NCBI GenBank assembly: GCA_002396205.1
Contig: DGXB01000008.1
Location: 1-22,832 of the forward strand
Direction: 5' to 3'
DNA: 22,832 bases
Source: Bacteroidales bacterium UBA4243
GTDB lineage: Bacteria > Bacteroidota > Bacteroidia > Bacteroidales > F082
Below, in pieces: positions 14,997-21,756 of this stretch. The translations under genes and the position numbers were made by a program. Under the pieces are notes generated by a model, which saw only the letters and a program-made list of their open reading frames with translations, ran no database searches and was not told where the DNA came from. Each line of letters starts with the position of its first letter. The first letter of the stretch is position 1.

Positions 14997-16328
14997 CTAC
15001 AACAGCGGCGTGAAATACACCGGCACGCAGGTCGTGTCGCCGTCTTTTTGGTAGTCTTTGGTGTAAAGGAGTATGCGCTCGCCAATGCGCGACGGGAACT
15101 TCTTGCAGAACTCGTCAAGTGACTTGTGTGTCTTGTAACCCGACGACTTCACCTCAATGGGGACGATCTTTTTGCCTCGCGAAAGCAGGAAATCCACTTC
15201 GTAGTTCTTGTTGCCGTTGTCCGTCGGGAAGGTGTAGTAATACAATTCGTTGCCTGCCGTTCGGAGCATTTGCGCAATGAGGTTCTCATACACATAGCCT
15301 AAATTGGCCTTCAGCTTGTCGGACAGAAGTTTCTGGTAAATAACGTTTTCGGTGAAACTCTTGTCCCAAAATGCCAAGGTCACGAACAGCCCCGTGTCGG
15401 CAAGGAACATCTTGTAGGAAAACAGCGATTTGGTCAGTCCCATCCCAACGTTGGGGTCGGTGACGTGGTGGGCAAGGTTGATGACCATGCTCTCGCGCAT
15501 CTCGCTGACGATGATTTCCGTGTTCTCGGAGCGCCGCTCGTCAATGGCGGTGGCAATCATATAGCGAGAGGCGTTCCCCGATAGCTGCGCCGGAATGTCC
15601 TTGAACATTTTCGAGGCCCGTCCCGATGGGTCTATCTTGTTGAAATCCACATCGTATAGATTCAGTATCTCTCTTTTCATGTCGTCCACCTTTTGCAGGT
15701 TGTTGTATTGCAGGTAGGCGTCCACGGCTTGGGGCATCCCGCCCACGAGCATGTAAAGCCTCAAATCGCGCATCCAACGCAGGTGAACGGCTTGTCCCAT
15801 CGGGCGGCGCATGGCAAAGACTTGCCTGATTTGGTCGGGGCTGACGTCGTTGCCCGTTGCCCAATAAAACTCCTCCCAGTCCATCGGATAGAGGGTCATG
15901 CTCATCTCCTCGCTTGGGATGACGATGTTCTGTACGTTTTTCCGGATGGAGATGAGCGAGCCGGTTTCCAAATAGTCGTATCGCCCGTCTTTCACCAAAT
16001 GCTTGATGGCTTGTCGGGCCAAAGGCTGGTTCTGGACTTCATCGAACACAATGGCCGATTCCCGCTCGTGTAGATTTACCTTCATCACCGTTTGAAGACG
16101 CATGAAAAAATAGTCCAAGTCCATCATGTCCTCAAACAGTTCGTTGATTTGCTTTGATGGCTTCGAGAAGTCGATGAGGATGTAGGACTTGTACTCTCGC
16201 TTGGCAAATTCCTCAACCAAAGTGGACTTGCCGACGCGCCTTGCCCCTTTGATGAGAAGGGCATATTGCCCTTTCCATTGCTGTTTCCATTCCAGCATTT
16301 TGTCGTATAGTTTTCGCTTGAATACCAT
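14997..16328 (-). CDS. AAA_14/DUF4143 ATP-binding protein
   Basis: This 443-residue protein belongs to the AAA_14 plus DUF4143 ATPases, which are abundant in Bacteroidota and whose function is largely unknown. Walker A is GARRVGKST (28-36), and Walker B is IVFDEVQ (93-99). A LETGSL motif follows at 120-125, and the DUF4143 region comes after. Near the C-terminus, YEVDFLL (Asp379) and PIEVKSS (Glu392, Lys394) form the D...ExK pattern of a PD-(D/E)XK nuclease-like fold, often considered degenerate in this family. I set the start at the ATG at 16328 (MVFKRKLYDK). The frame stays open for 61 more codons upstream, but that part is a translated 33-bp tandem repeat containing the promoter. The gene sits alone between murA and grpE. 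Confidence 0.87.
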   Translation of the reverse strand: MVFKRKLYDKMLEWKQQWKGQYALLIKGARRVGKSTLVEEFAKREYKSYILIDFSKPSKQINELFEDMMDLDYFFMRLQTVMKVNLHERESAIVFDEVQNQPLARQAIKHLVKDGRYDYLETGSLISIRKNVQNIVIPSEEMSMTLYPMDWEEFYWATGNDVSPDQIRQVFAMRRPMGQAVHLRWMRDLRLYMLVGGMPQAVDAYLQYNNLQKVDDMKREILNLYDVDFNKIDPSGRASKMFKDIPAQLSGNASRYMIATAIDERRSENTEIIVSEMRESMVINLAHHVTDPNVGMGLTKSLFSYKMFLADTGLFVTLAFWDKSFTENVIYQKLLSDKLKANLGYVYENLIAQMLRTAGNELYYYTFPTDNGNKNYEVDFLLSRGKKIVPIEVKSSGYKTHKSLDEFCKKFPSRIGERILLYTKDYQKDGDTTCVPVYFTPLL

Positions 16329-16356
16329 AATGTGTCTAACTTGTTGAAAATCGGTG

Positions 16357-16388
16357 CAAAAATACAACTTTTTGCAGTAATCCACAAA
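16357..16388 (-). promoter_or_regulatory. promoter of the AAA_14 ATPase, with -33 box inside a tandem repeat
   Basis: The minus strand shows TTTG (16388-16385), exactly 20 bases, then TATTTTTG (16364-16357), a full match to the Bacteroidota consensus. The -7 box ends 28 bases before the ATG at 16328, which supports that start over any upstream one. The TTTG belongs to the first (promoter-proximal) unit of the 33-bp repeat array. Confidence 0.82.
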
Positions 16389-16492
16389 TTTTTTCTTGCG
16401 AAAACTGCAGTAATCCACAATTTTTTTCTTGCGAAAATTGCAGTAATCCACAAATTTTTTCTCTCGAAAACTGCAGTTTTCCACAAATGTTT
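16374..16492. repeat. 33-bp tandem repeat, three full units and a partial fourth
   Basis: The units are 16374-16406, 16407-16439 and 16440-16472, and each begins GCAGTAATCCACAA. A partial unit lies at 16473-16492 (GCAGTTTTCCACAAATGTTT). The units differ at only a few positions. Because 33 is a multiple of 3 and the unit has no stop on the minus strand, translation gives a repeated 11-residue FRKKKFVDYC-like peptide; I regard this as non-coding. The array fills the gap between the murA stop (16508) and the ATPase promoter. Confidence 0.93.
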
Positions 16493-16507
16493 GGGGGTGT
16501 TGCCCTC

Positions 16508-17806
16508 TCAAATCCGCTCGATTTGCGCTCCCAAAGCGTTCAATCGCTTATCGATATATTGGTAGCCGCGCTCGATTTGGTCGCTGTTGTCGATGATGCT
16601 GTCGCCGTCGGCAGAAAGGGCGGCAATAAGAAGGGCGACGCCGGCGCGGATGTCGGGCGAGGCCATGCGGATGCCGCGTAGGGCATGGCTGTGGTCGAGG
16701 CCGATGACGTTGGCGCGGTGCGGGTCGCAGAGGATGATTTGCGCACCCATGTCGATGAGCTTGTCGACGAAGAACAGGCGGCTCTCGAACATCTTCTGGT
16801 GGATGAGCACGGTGCCTTTGGCTTGCGTGGCCACCACGAGCACGATGCTGATGAGGTCGGGGGTGAAGCCGGGCCAGGGCGCGTCGGCCACGGTGAGGAT
16901 GCTGCCGTCCATGAAGGTCTGCACCTCGTAATGCTCCTGCGCGGGGATGAAGATGTCGTCGCCACGGAAGTCCATCTGTATGCCGAGCTTGCGGAATACG
17001 TCGGGGATGATGCCCAACTGGCCGATGCCCGCGTCCTTGATGGTGATTTCGCTGCCTGTCATGGCGGCCATGCCGATGAAGCTGCCCACCTCGATCATGT
17101 CGGCCAAAAGGGTGTGTTCGGTGCCGTGTAGTTTTGTTACGCCGTTGATGGTCAAGAGGTTGGAACCAACGCCTTTGATGTCGGCACCCATGCTGTTGAG
17201 CATGGTGCAGAGTTGTACGAGATAAGGCTCGCAGGCGGCGTTGAAAATCGTCGTGGTGCCTTGGGCCATCACTGCGGCCATCACGATGTTGGCCGTGCCG
17301 GTCACAGAGGCTTCGTCGAGGAGCATGTAGCAGCCTTTCAGTCCGCCTTTTTGCACGCCGACCTTATAGGTGTCGAAGTCGAAGATGGCGCCGAGTTTCT
17401 GCAAGCCGATGACGTGGGTGTCGAGACGGCGACGCCCGATTTTGTCGCCACCGGGCTTGGGCATGAAGGCCTTGCCGAAGCGAGCCAGCATGGGACCGGT
17501 CATCATCACGCTGCCGCGCAGTTTCGATGCGGTATTCTGGTAGGCTTCCTCGTCGAAATAGCCGAAGTTGACGGTCTTGGCCTGCAAAACGATGTCGTGT
17601 CGTGTAGGTCGCTCGATTTCAACGCCCATGCCTTCGAGCAGGGCGATCAGGTTGTTGATGTCCAGAATGTCGGGCAGGTTGTGAATGGTGACTTTCTCGT
17701 CGGTGAGCAGGCAGGCACAGAGGATTTGCATGGCCTCGTTTTTCGCGCCTTGTGGGATGATTTCGCCTTGCAGCTTGCAGCCGCCGTGTATCTTCAGTGA
17801 TGCCAT
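16508..17806 (-). CDS. murA: UDP-N-acetylglucosamine 1-carboxyvinyltransferase MurA (Asp in place of catalytic Cys)
   Basis: MurA transfers enolpyruvate from PEP to UDP-GlcNAc, the first committed step of peptidoglycan synthesis in the cytosol. The 432-residue length and EPSP-synthase-like fold agree with the family. The active-site residues Lys22 (in GAKNEAM), Arg97 (KLRGS) and Asp317 (PWPGFTPD) are present. In the mobile loop, the usual PGGC is PGGD: Asp121 stands where E. coli has Cys115, in the motif PKPGGDKIGRRRLDTH. Asp at this place is known in other bacteria (mycobacteria, Chlamydia), where the enzyme stays active but is not alkylated by fosfomycin. The DUF4290 gene lies upstream on the same strand, with a short repeat block between them. 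Confidence 0.96.
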   Translation of the reverse strand: MASLKIHGGCKLQGEIIPQGAKNEAMQILCACLLTDEKVTIHNLPDILDINNLIALLEGMGVEIERPTRHDIVLQAKTVNFGYFDEEAYQNTASKLRGSVMMTGPMLARFGKAFMPKPGGDKIGRRRLDTHVIGLQKLGAIFDFDTYKVGVQKGGLKGCYMLLDEASVTGTANIVMAAVMAQGTTTIFNAACEPYLVQLCTMLNSMGADIKGVGSNLLTINGVTKLHGTEHTLLADMIEVGSFIGMAAMTGSEITIKDAGIGQLGIIPDVFRKLGIQMDFRGDDIFIPAQEHYEVQTFMDGSILTVADAPWPGFTPDLISIVLVVATQAKGTVLIHQKMFESRLFFVDKLIDMGAQIILCDPHRANVIGLDHSHALRGIRMASPDIRAGVALLIAALSADGDSIIDNSDQIERGYQYIDKRLNALGAQIERI

Positions 17807-17815
17807 TTTTTTATT

Positions 17816-17884
17816 GACTCGGGACTTCGGGACTTCGGGACGCGAGTCGATGGTCTCGTGTCTCGCGTCTCGCAGTCTCGTGTC
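17816..17884. repeat. extragenic repeat block of GGGACTTC and GTCTCGT units
   Basis: The left half has direct octamers GGGACTTC (17821-17828, 17829-17836) and a third related unit (17837-17844). The right half has four near-identical heptamers: GTCTCGT (17853-17859), GTCTCGC (17860-17866), GTCTCGCA (17867-17874) and GTCTCGT (17875-17881). Two alternative stems are possible: GACTCG (17816-17821) with CGAGTC (17843-17848), or GACGCGAG (17839-17846) with CTCGCGTC (17862-17869). The block lies between the DUF4290 gene stop and the murA start. Confidence 0.82.
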
Positions 17885-17887
17885 AGA

Positions 17888-18595
17888 TTAAAGTTTCCCC
17901 AACTGTTGCATCCTCAGCTTATACGCCGGGTTGTTCGGGTTGTTCATGTTGGCCTTCAGGTTCGGCACTTTCTTTTTCTTCTTCTTGCCTTGGACTTGTT
18001 GCTGTTGCTTGGCTTGTTGCTGTTTTTTGCCGATCATCTCGCCAGTGGAGCCTAACTTCGACTCGTCGGTGATGACAAGGCGGCCATGCGAGATTTCTTT
18101 CAAGTCGTCGAAGATGACTTGGTCGTTGACGACGCTCTTGTTCCATTCCAGGTAGTTGCGTTTCATCTGGTTGGCAATGGAGTAGGCTAAGGCTTCGCGC
18201 ACTTCGTCGTTCTCTTCTTTTGAGGCGGCCTCAATCATCTTGACGATATATTGTCCGTAGTGACCGTATTTTATTTTATTGTTCTGATATCCAATATGCT
18301 GCGGCCTGCTTTTTTGTGCGGCAGGAGTGGGTGGCGCATAGGGACTGTCGATGTCGAGGTTGTAGCCGGAAATCATAAAGAGGTGGTCCCAGAGCTTGTG
18401 TTCGTAGTCGCTCGATTCTTTCACTTGCGGGTTCATCTGCACCATCACGCTGATGATGTATCGTGCCGCCTCGGTGCGTTGCGCACGATCCTCAATCTCA
18501 GGCAGTTTCTTGATCATTTCCTGAATGCAACGTCCGTATTCCGAGATGACGATCCGCTCTTTTTCCGTATTGTAAGTCAATCCGATTCTTTCCAT
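17888..18595 (-). CDS. DUF4290 domain-containing protein
   Basis: This 235-residue protein is a conserved Bacteroidota family of unknown function. The N-terminal region matches DUF4290: YNTEKERIVISEYGRCIQEM, then KLPEIEDRAQRTEAARYII and YEHKLWDHLFMISGYNLDID. From about residue 180 the C-terminus is low in complexity, with Gln-rich and Lys-rich runs (KKQQQAKQQQQ, then six Lys), and ends NNPAYKLRMQQLGKL. It has no signal peptide or membrane segment, so it is probably cytosolic. I prefer the ATG at 18595 (MERIGLTYN) to the in-frame ATG at 18616. The latter overlaps a -7-like box and would add only MHPNFNR. Its place next to murA recurs in the phylum, from memory, and could hint at an envelope-related role, but that is inference. 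Confidence 0.88.
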   Translation of the reverse strand: MERIGLTYNTEKERIVISEYGRCIQEMIKKLPEIEDRAQRTEAARYIISVMVQMNPQVKESSDYEHKLWDHLFMISGYNLDIDSPYAPPTPAAQKSRPQHIGYQNNKIKYGHYGQYIVKMIEAASKEENDEVREALAYSIANQMKRNYLEWNKSVVNDQVIFDDLKEISHGRLVITDESKLGSTGEMIGKKQQQAKQQQQVQGKKKKKKVPNLKANMNNPNNPAYKLRMQQLGKL

Positions 18596-18613
18596 TCTGT
18601 TGAAATTTGGGTG

Positions 18614-18621
18614 CAAAGATA
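18614..18621 (-). promoter_or_regulatory. possible -7 box for the DUF4290-murA transcript
   Basis: The minus strand reads TATCTTTG, followed by C, 18 bases before the preferred ATG at 18595. It fits TAnnTTTG, but there is no TTTG at the proper distance upstream, so it is weak. It lies just after the helicase stop codon, and read-through from that gene is also possible. Confidence 0.4.
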
Positions 18622-18628
18622 CGAATTA

Positions 18629-20947
18629 TTATTTCAATATCGCCAGTTTCGCAAATTTCAGCATCAGCATCTTAACGCCGCCGTTGTCGAAGTTGACGGA
18701 GGCCTTCTTGTTGGCTCCCGCGCCTTCGATGCTGACGATGGTGCCTGCGCCAAACTTGGCGTGCATCACGCGCATTCCTTCTTGCAAAAGGTCGGGATTG
18801 GAAGGCTGGAGGTCTTGCGGAATCGGGGCCGGACTTGCAGCGGGCCTATTGGTGGGCGTGTTCTCGATTTTGCGGAAACCGTGTTGCTGTGGCTCGGTGA
18901 TGGGTCTGCCAAAGGTTCGCCCGCCAAAGGGACTGTGTCCGCCTATTTGTGAAGTGCCTCTGAACGAGGCCTTCTGCGTCTGTTCGATGAGGCTGGGGTC
19001 GATTTCGTCGACGAAGCGCGAGCGCTCGCTGAGGGTGAGGTTGCCGTAACGGTAGCGTTGCTCGGCGTAGCTCAAAGTCAATTTGGTCATGGCGCGGGTG
19101 ACGGCCACGTAGAACAGCCGACGTTCCTCTTCCAACTCTTCGCGGGTGCTGAGGCTGAGGATGCCGGGGAAGAGGTTCTCTTCCATGCCGACGACGTAGA
19201 CGTAGGGGAACTCCAGGCCCTTGGCCGAGTGGATGGTCATCAGGCTGACGAAGTCGTCGTTGCCGTCGTCTTTCTTCATCTCGGCGTCGGTGAGCAGGGC
19301 CACGTCTTCCATGAACTGCACCAAGTCGACGCGGGCGGTCTCGCCGGTGGTTTCGTCCACCTGCCGGTCGCTGAACTCCATGATGGCGTTGAGCAGCTCC
19401 TCCACGTTCTCGACCCTCGAAACGCCTTCGGGCGAGTCGTCTTCCTTCAGCACCTTTATTAAACCTATCGTGTTGGTGATGTGTTTGGCCAACTCAAAGG
19501 CGTTCATCTTGGCTTGCAGGCTCTGGAAACTTTTGATCATCACCATGAAGTCGCGGAACTTGTTGACCGTGCCCATGTTGAAGTCTTGTGGGAAGATGTT
19601 GTTTTCCAAACATTTCCAAATGCTGTTTCGGTTTTCGTTGGCGGTGACCATCATGCGCTCGATGCTGGTCTTGCCGATGCCACGGACCGGGTAGTTGATG
19701 ATGCGCAGCAATGCCTGCTCGTCCTCGGGGTTGATGACGACGCGGAAGTAGGCCAGCAGGTCCTTGATTTCCTTGCGGTCGTAGAACGAGAGGCCGCCAT
19801 ATATCTTATAAGGTATGTTCTGTTTGCGCAAAGCCTCTTCCATCGATCGGCTTTGGGCGTTTGTGCGGTAGAGGATGGCGAAGTCCTTGTTGGCGAGGTG
19901 GCGGCTCATCTTGTAGCCGAAGATGCTGTTGGCCACGAGGGTGCCTTCCTCGGTGTCGCTGTTGGCGTGGATGAGGCCGATGCGTTCGCCCACTTCCTTG
20001 TCGCTCCAAACCTTTTTCTTGATTTGGTCCTTGTTGTGCGCGATGACGCTGTTCGACGCGTTGACGATGTTTTGGGTGGAACGGTAGTTTTGCTCCAACC
20101 TAATCAGCTTATAGTCAGGGTAATCGTTCTTGAAATTGAGGATGTTCTGGATGTTGGCGCCACGGAAGGCGTAGATGCTTTGTGCGTCGTCGCCCACCAC
20201 GCAGATGTTCTCGAACAGCGCCGCGATGCGCTTCACGATGAGGTATTGGGCGTAGTTGGTGTCCTGGTACTCGTCGACGAGGATGAACTTGAAGTGGTTC
20301 TGGTATTTGTAGAGCACGTCGGGGTTGTCGCGCAGTAGCACATTCGTAAAATACAGAATATCATCGAAGTCCATGGCGTTGGCGCGGTGCAGGCGATCGT
20401 TGTAGAGCTTGAAAAGCTGTGCCATCAGCGGCTTGTTCGACTTGCGGTCCGTCTCTTGGATTTCGGCATCGTTGGCGTAGTCCTCGGGCGAGTAAAGGCT
20501 TGATTTCGCAGAACTTATGCGCGACAGCACCTGCTTGGGCGGATAGACCTTGGTGTCGAGGCTCAAGTCTTTCAGAATCTGCGTGATGAGGGCCTTCGAG
20601 TCGTCGGTGTCGTATATCGAGAAGTTGCTTGTGAACCCGATTTTCTCCGCTTCGATGCGCAGGATGCGGGCGAAGATGGAGTGGAAGGTGCCCATCCACA
20701 CGTTGCGTGCGTCGCTGGCGTTGACGAGTTGCATGATGCGTTCCTTCATCTCGCGGGCGGCCTTGTTGGTGAAGGTGAGGGCCATGATGCTGAACGGGTC
20801 GATGCCTTCCTGTATCATGTAGGCGACTCGATAGGTGAGGGCGCGGGTCTTGCCCGAGCCGGCGCCCGCAATCACCATCACGGGGCCTTCTATGGTGGTA
20901 ACGGCCTCACGCTGAGGCTCGTTGAGGTCTTTTAAGAGGTCGATCAT
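18629..20947 (-). CDS. pcrA: ATP-dependent DNA helicase, PcrA/UvrD family
   Basis: This 772-residue superfamily 1A helicase unwinds DNA 3' to 5' in nucleotide-excision and mismatch repair and clears replication forks. The helicase motifs appear in order: Walker A AGAGSGKT (27-34), TFTNKAAREMKER, the DEYQDTN motif II near residue 223, and GDDAQSIYAFRGA (motif III). LEQNYRST (motif IV), TIHSAKGLEFPYV (motif V) and LFYVAVTRA (motif VI) follow. The C-terminal tail (about 650-772) is Pro-rich, and its end (GMRVMHAKFGAGTIVSIEG) forms the Tudor-like domain typical of PcrA/UvrD that contacts RNA polymerase. This favours PcrA/UvrD over Rep. The start at 20947 follows a -7-like box by 19 bases. The DUF4290 gene begins 33 bases after the stop. 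Confidence 0.96.
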   Translation of the reverse strand: MIDLLKDLNEPQREAVTTIEGPVMVIAGAGSGKTRALTYRVAYMIQEGIDPFSIMALTFTNKAAREMKERIMQLVNASDARNVWMGTFHSIFARILRIEAEKIGFTSNFSIYDTDDSKALITQILKDLSLDTKVYPPKQVLSRISSAKSSLYSPEDYANDAEIQETDRKSNKPLMAQLFKLYNDRLHRANAMDFDDILYFTNVLLRDNPDVLYKYQNHFKFILVDEYQDTNYAQYLIVKRIAALFENICVVGDDAQSIYAFRGANIQNILNFKNDYPDYKLIRLEQNYRSTQNIVNASNSVIAHNKDQIKKKVWSDKEVGERIGLIHANSDTEEGTLVANSIFGYKMSRHLANKDFAILYRTNAQSRSMEEALRKQNIPYKIYGGLSFYDRKEIKDLLAYFRVVINPEDEQALLRIINYPVRGIGKTSIERMMVTANENRNSIWKCLENNIFPQDFNMGTVNKFRDFMVMIKSFQSLQAKMNAFELAKHITNTIGLIKVLKEDDSPEGVSRVENVEELLNAIMEFSDRQVDETTGETARVDLVQFMEDVALLTDAEMKKDDGNDDFVSLMTIHSAKGLEFPYVYVVGMEENLFPGILSLSTREELEEERRLFYVAVTRAMTKLTLSYAEQRYRYGNLTLSERSRFVDEIDPSLIEQTQKASFRGTSQIGGHSPFGGRTFGRPITEPQQHGFRKIENTPTNRPAASPAPIPQDLQPSNPDLLQEGMRVMHAKFGAGTIVSIEGAGANKKASVNFDNGGVKMLMLKFAKLAILK

Positions 20948-20966
20948 TGTAGGAAAATTGAATTGG

Positions 20967-20974
20967 CAAAGGTA
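20967..20974 (-). promoter_or_regulatory. possible -7 box of the helicase gene
   Basis: The minus strand reads TACCTTTG, then C, 19 bases before the ATG at 20947. It fits TAnnTTTG, with the same close spacing seen for the DUF4290 gene. No TTTG is found 19-21 bases upstream, so the call rests on the -7 element and position only. Confidence 0.45.
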
Positions 20975-21010
20975 AGGAAAAAAAGTGAGAATGATGAGGA
21001 TGGTGAAAAC

Positions 21011-21049
21011 AAAAATCCCCGACGGATTTTCATCCGTCAGGGATTTTTT
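21011..21049. terminator. terminator-like hairpin between divergent genes
   Basis: The 17-base arms 21011-21027 and 21032-21048 pair with a single mismatch around a 4-base loop. The loop reads TTTC on the plus strand and GAAA (a GNRA-type tetraloop) on the minus strand. The plus strand ends in six T residues; the minus strand ends in five T, then G, then four T. It looks like a good intrinsic terminator in either direction, yet no gene in the window reads into it. Confidence 0.8.
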
Positions 21050-21124
21050 CGAGGTACGCCCTATTTATTATTAAGGTGTGTGAAAAACGGGTGAAAGGGG
21101 CTGAAAAGGAAAATTTCGCCCCAA

Positions 21125-21142
21125 CCGTTGCCTATGGAACGG
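21125..21142. promoter_or_regulatory. candidate operator dyad at the toxin-antitoxin promoter
   Basis: The sequence CCGTT-G-CC-TAT-GG-AACGG is a dyad with one extra G in the left half. It overlaps the -33 element of the promoter. Type II antitoxins usually repress their own promoter through such sites, so this is a plausible operator, but that is inferred from position and symmetry alone. Confidence 0.4.
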
Positions 21143-21158
21143 ATTTTGCGTAACTTTG
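21128..21158 (+). promoter_or_regulatory. promoter of the toxin-antitoxin operon
   Basis: There is a TTG at 21128-21130 (GTTG in context), a 20-base spacer, then TAACTTTG (21151-21158), which fits the Bacteroidota -33/-7 pattern. The -7 box ends 26 bases before the ATG at 21185. Transcription would therefore start after the upstream in-frame starts at 21128 and 21134, which rules those out. Confidence 0.75.
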
Positions 21159-21184
21159 CGGCGCGAAACGAAAGGAAGAAGCAA

Positions 21185-21415
21185 ATGGAAACCATCACCC
21201 TCACGTTCAACCCAAACACTCCTATCGGGGCCAACATCAACGCATTCGTCGCCGACCTCCCCAAAGCCGTGAAAGTCAGCAAGACGGTGAAGCCCGCGCG
21301 TAAGCGCAGGAGCAACTACCAGATAACCCTCGACACCATACACGAGGCAAGGGAGGGAAAGAACCTCAACCACTACGACTCGGTGGACGAACTTTTCGAT
21401 AAGCTCGGTATATGA
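21185..21415 (+). CDS. putative antitoxin of a YafQ-type toxin-antitoxin pair
   Basis: This 76-residue protein (METITLTFNP at the start) is not a family I recognise with certainty. Position and features make it the antitoxin: it comes first, it overlaps the toxin start by 4 bases (ATGA at 21412-21415), and it has a basic middle (KPARKRRSNYQ). It ends in an acidic and hydrophobic tail, YDSVDELFDKLGI, like the toxin-binding tails of RelB/DinJ antitoxins. The N-terminal part lacks an obvious ribbon-helix-helix or helix-turn-helix signature that I can point to. The start at 21185 is preferred because the promoter lies downstream of the other in-frame starts, and because AAAGGAAG gives a ribosome-binding site. 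The role as antitoxin is likely; the fold is unknown. Confidence 0.75.
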   Translation: METITLTFNPNTPIGANINAFVADLPKAVKVSKTVKPARKRRSNYQITLDTIHEAREGKNLNHYDSVDELFDKLGI

Positions 21416-21693
21416 CCTACCAAGTCACTACCACCAAGCGTTTCGAGAAGGAGGTGGCGCTTTGCGTCAAGCGGGGCTACGACACAACGGGCCTACGCAC
21501 CGTCATCACATTGCTATCGCAGACAGGTACACTGCCGATGGAATACAAGCCTCACAAGCTTAAAGGCGACCTCAAGGGGACGATGGAATGCCACATAGAA
21601 CCCGACTGGCTGCTCATCTACGAGAAGACGGACAAGATTCGACTCATCCGTCTACTCAGGACGGGCACGCACGCCGACCTATACGGAAAGTGA
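21412..21693 (+). CDS. YafQ family type II toxin (RelE superfamily mRNA interferase)
   Basis: The 93-residue protein matches YafQ over its length. The basic N-terminal helix region (TTKRFEKEVALCVKRGYDTT) leads to LPMEYKPHKLKGDLKGTMECHIEPDWLLIY and ends in RLLRTGTHADLYGK. The residues known to matter in E. coli YafQ have counterparts here: the His of KPHKL, His-Ile-Glu-Pro-Asp, and the His of GTHADL. YafQ cleaves mRNA in the ribosome A site and stops translation when its antitoxin is degraded. The set of intact catalytic-type residues suggests a functional toxin. The start codon overlaps the antitoxin stop, so translation is coupled. It is followed by a block of palindromic repeats, not by a clear terminator. 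Confidence 0.9.
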   Translation: MTYQVTTTKRFEKEVALCVKRGYDTTGLRTVITLLSQTGTLPMEYKPHKLKGDLKGTMECHIEPDWLLIYEKTDKIRLIRLLRTGTHADLYGK

Positions 21694-21756
21694 GGCTTAC
21701 GGCTTTTCTTCCTCGTTTTTCCCAAAAAACAGCTATTTTTGCCGTTGAAAAAGACC

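Noticed and set aside
16374..16492. A CRISPR-like array
   Set aside because: The units are directly adjacent with no unique spacers, and no cas gene is nearby.
16329..16511. A 61-residue N-terminal extension of the AAA_14 ATPase with an 11-residue repeat
   Set aside because: It is the in-frame translation of the 33-bp repeat. The -33 and -7 boxes lie within it, so the transcript would start after it.
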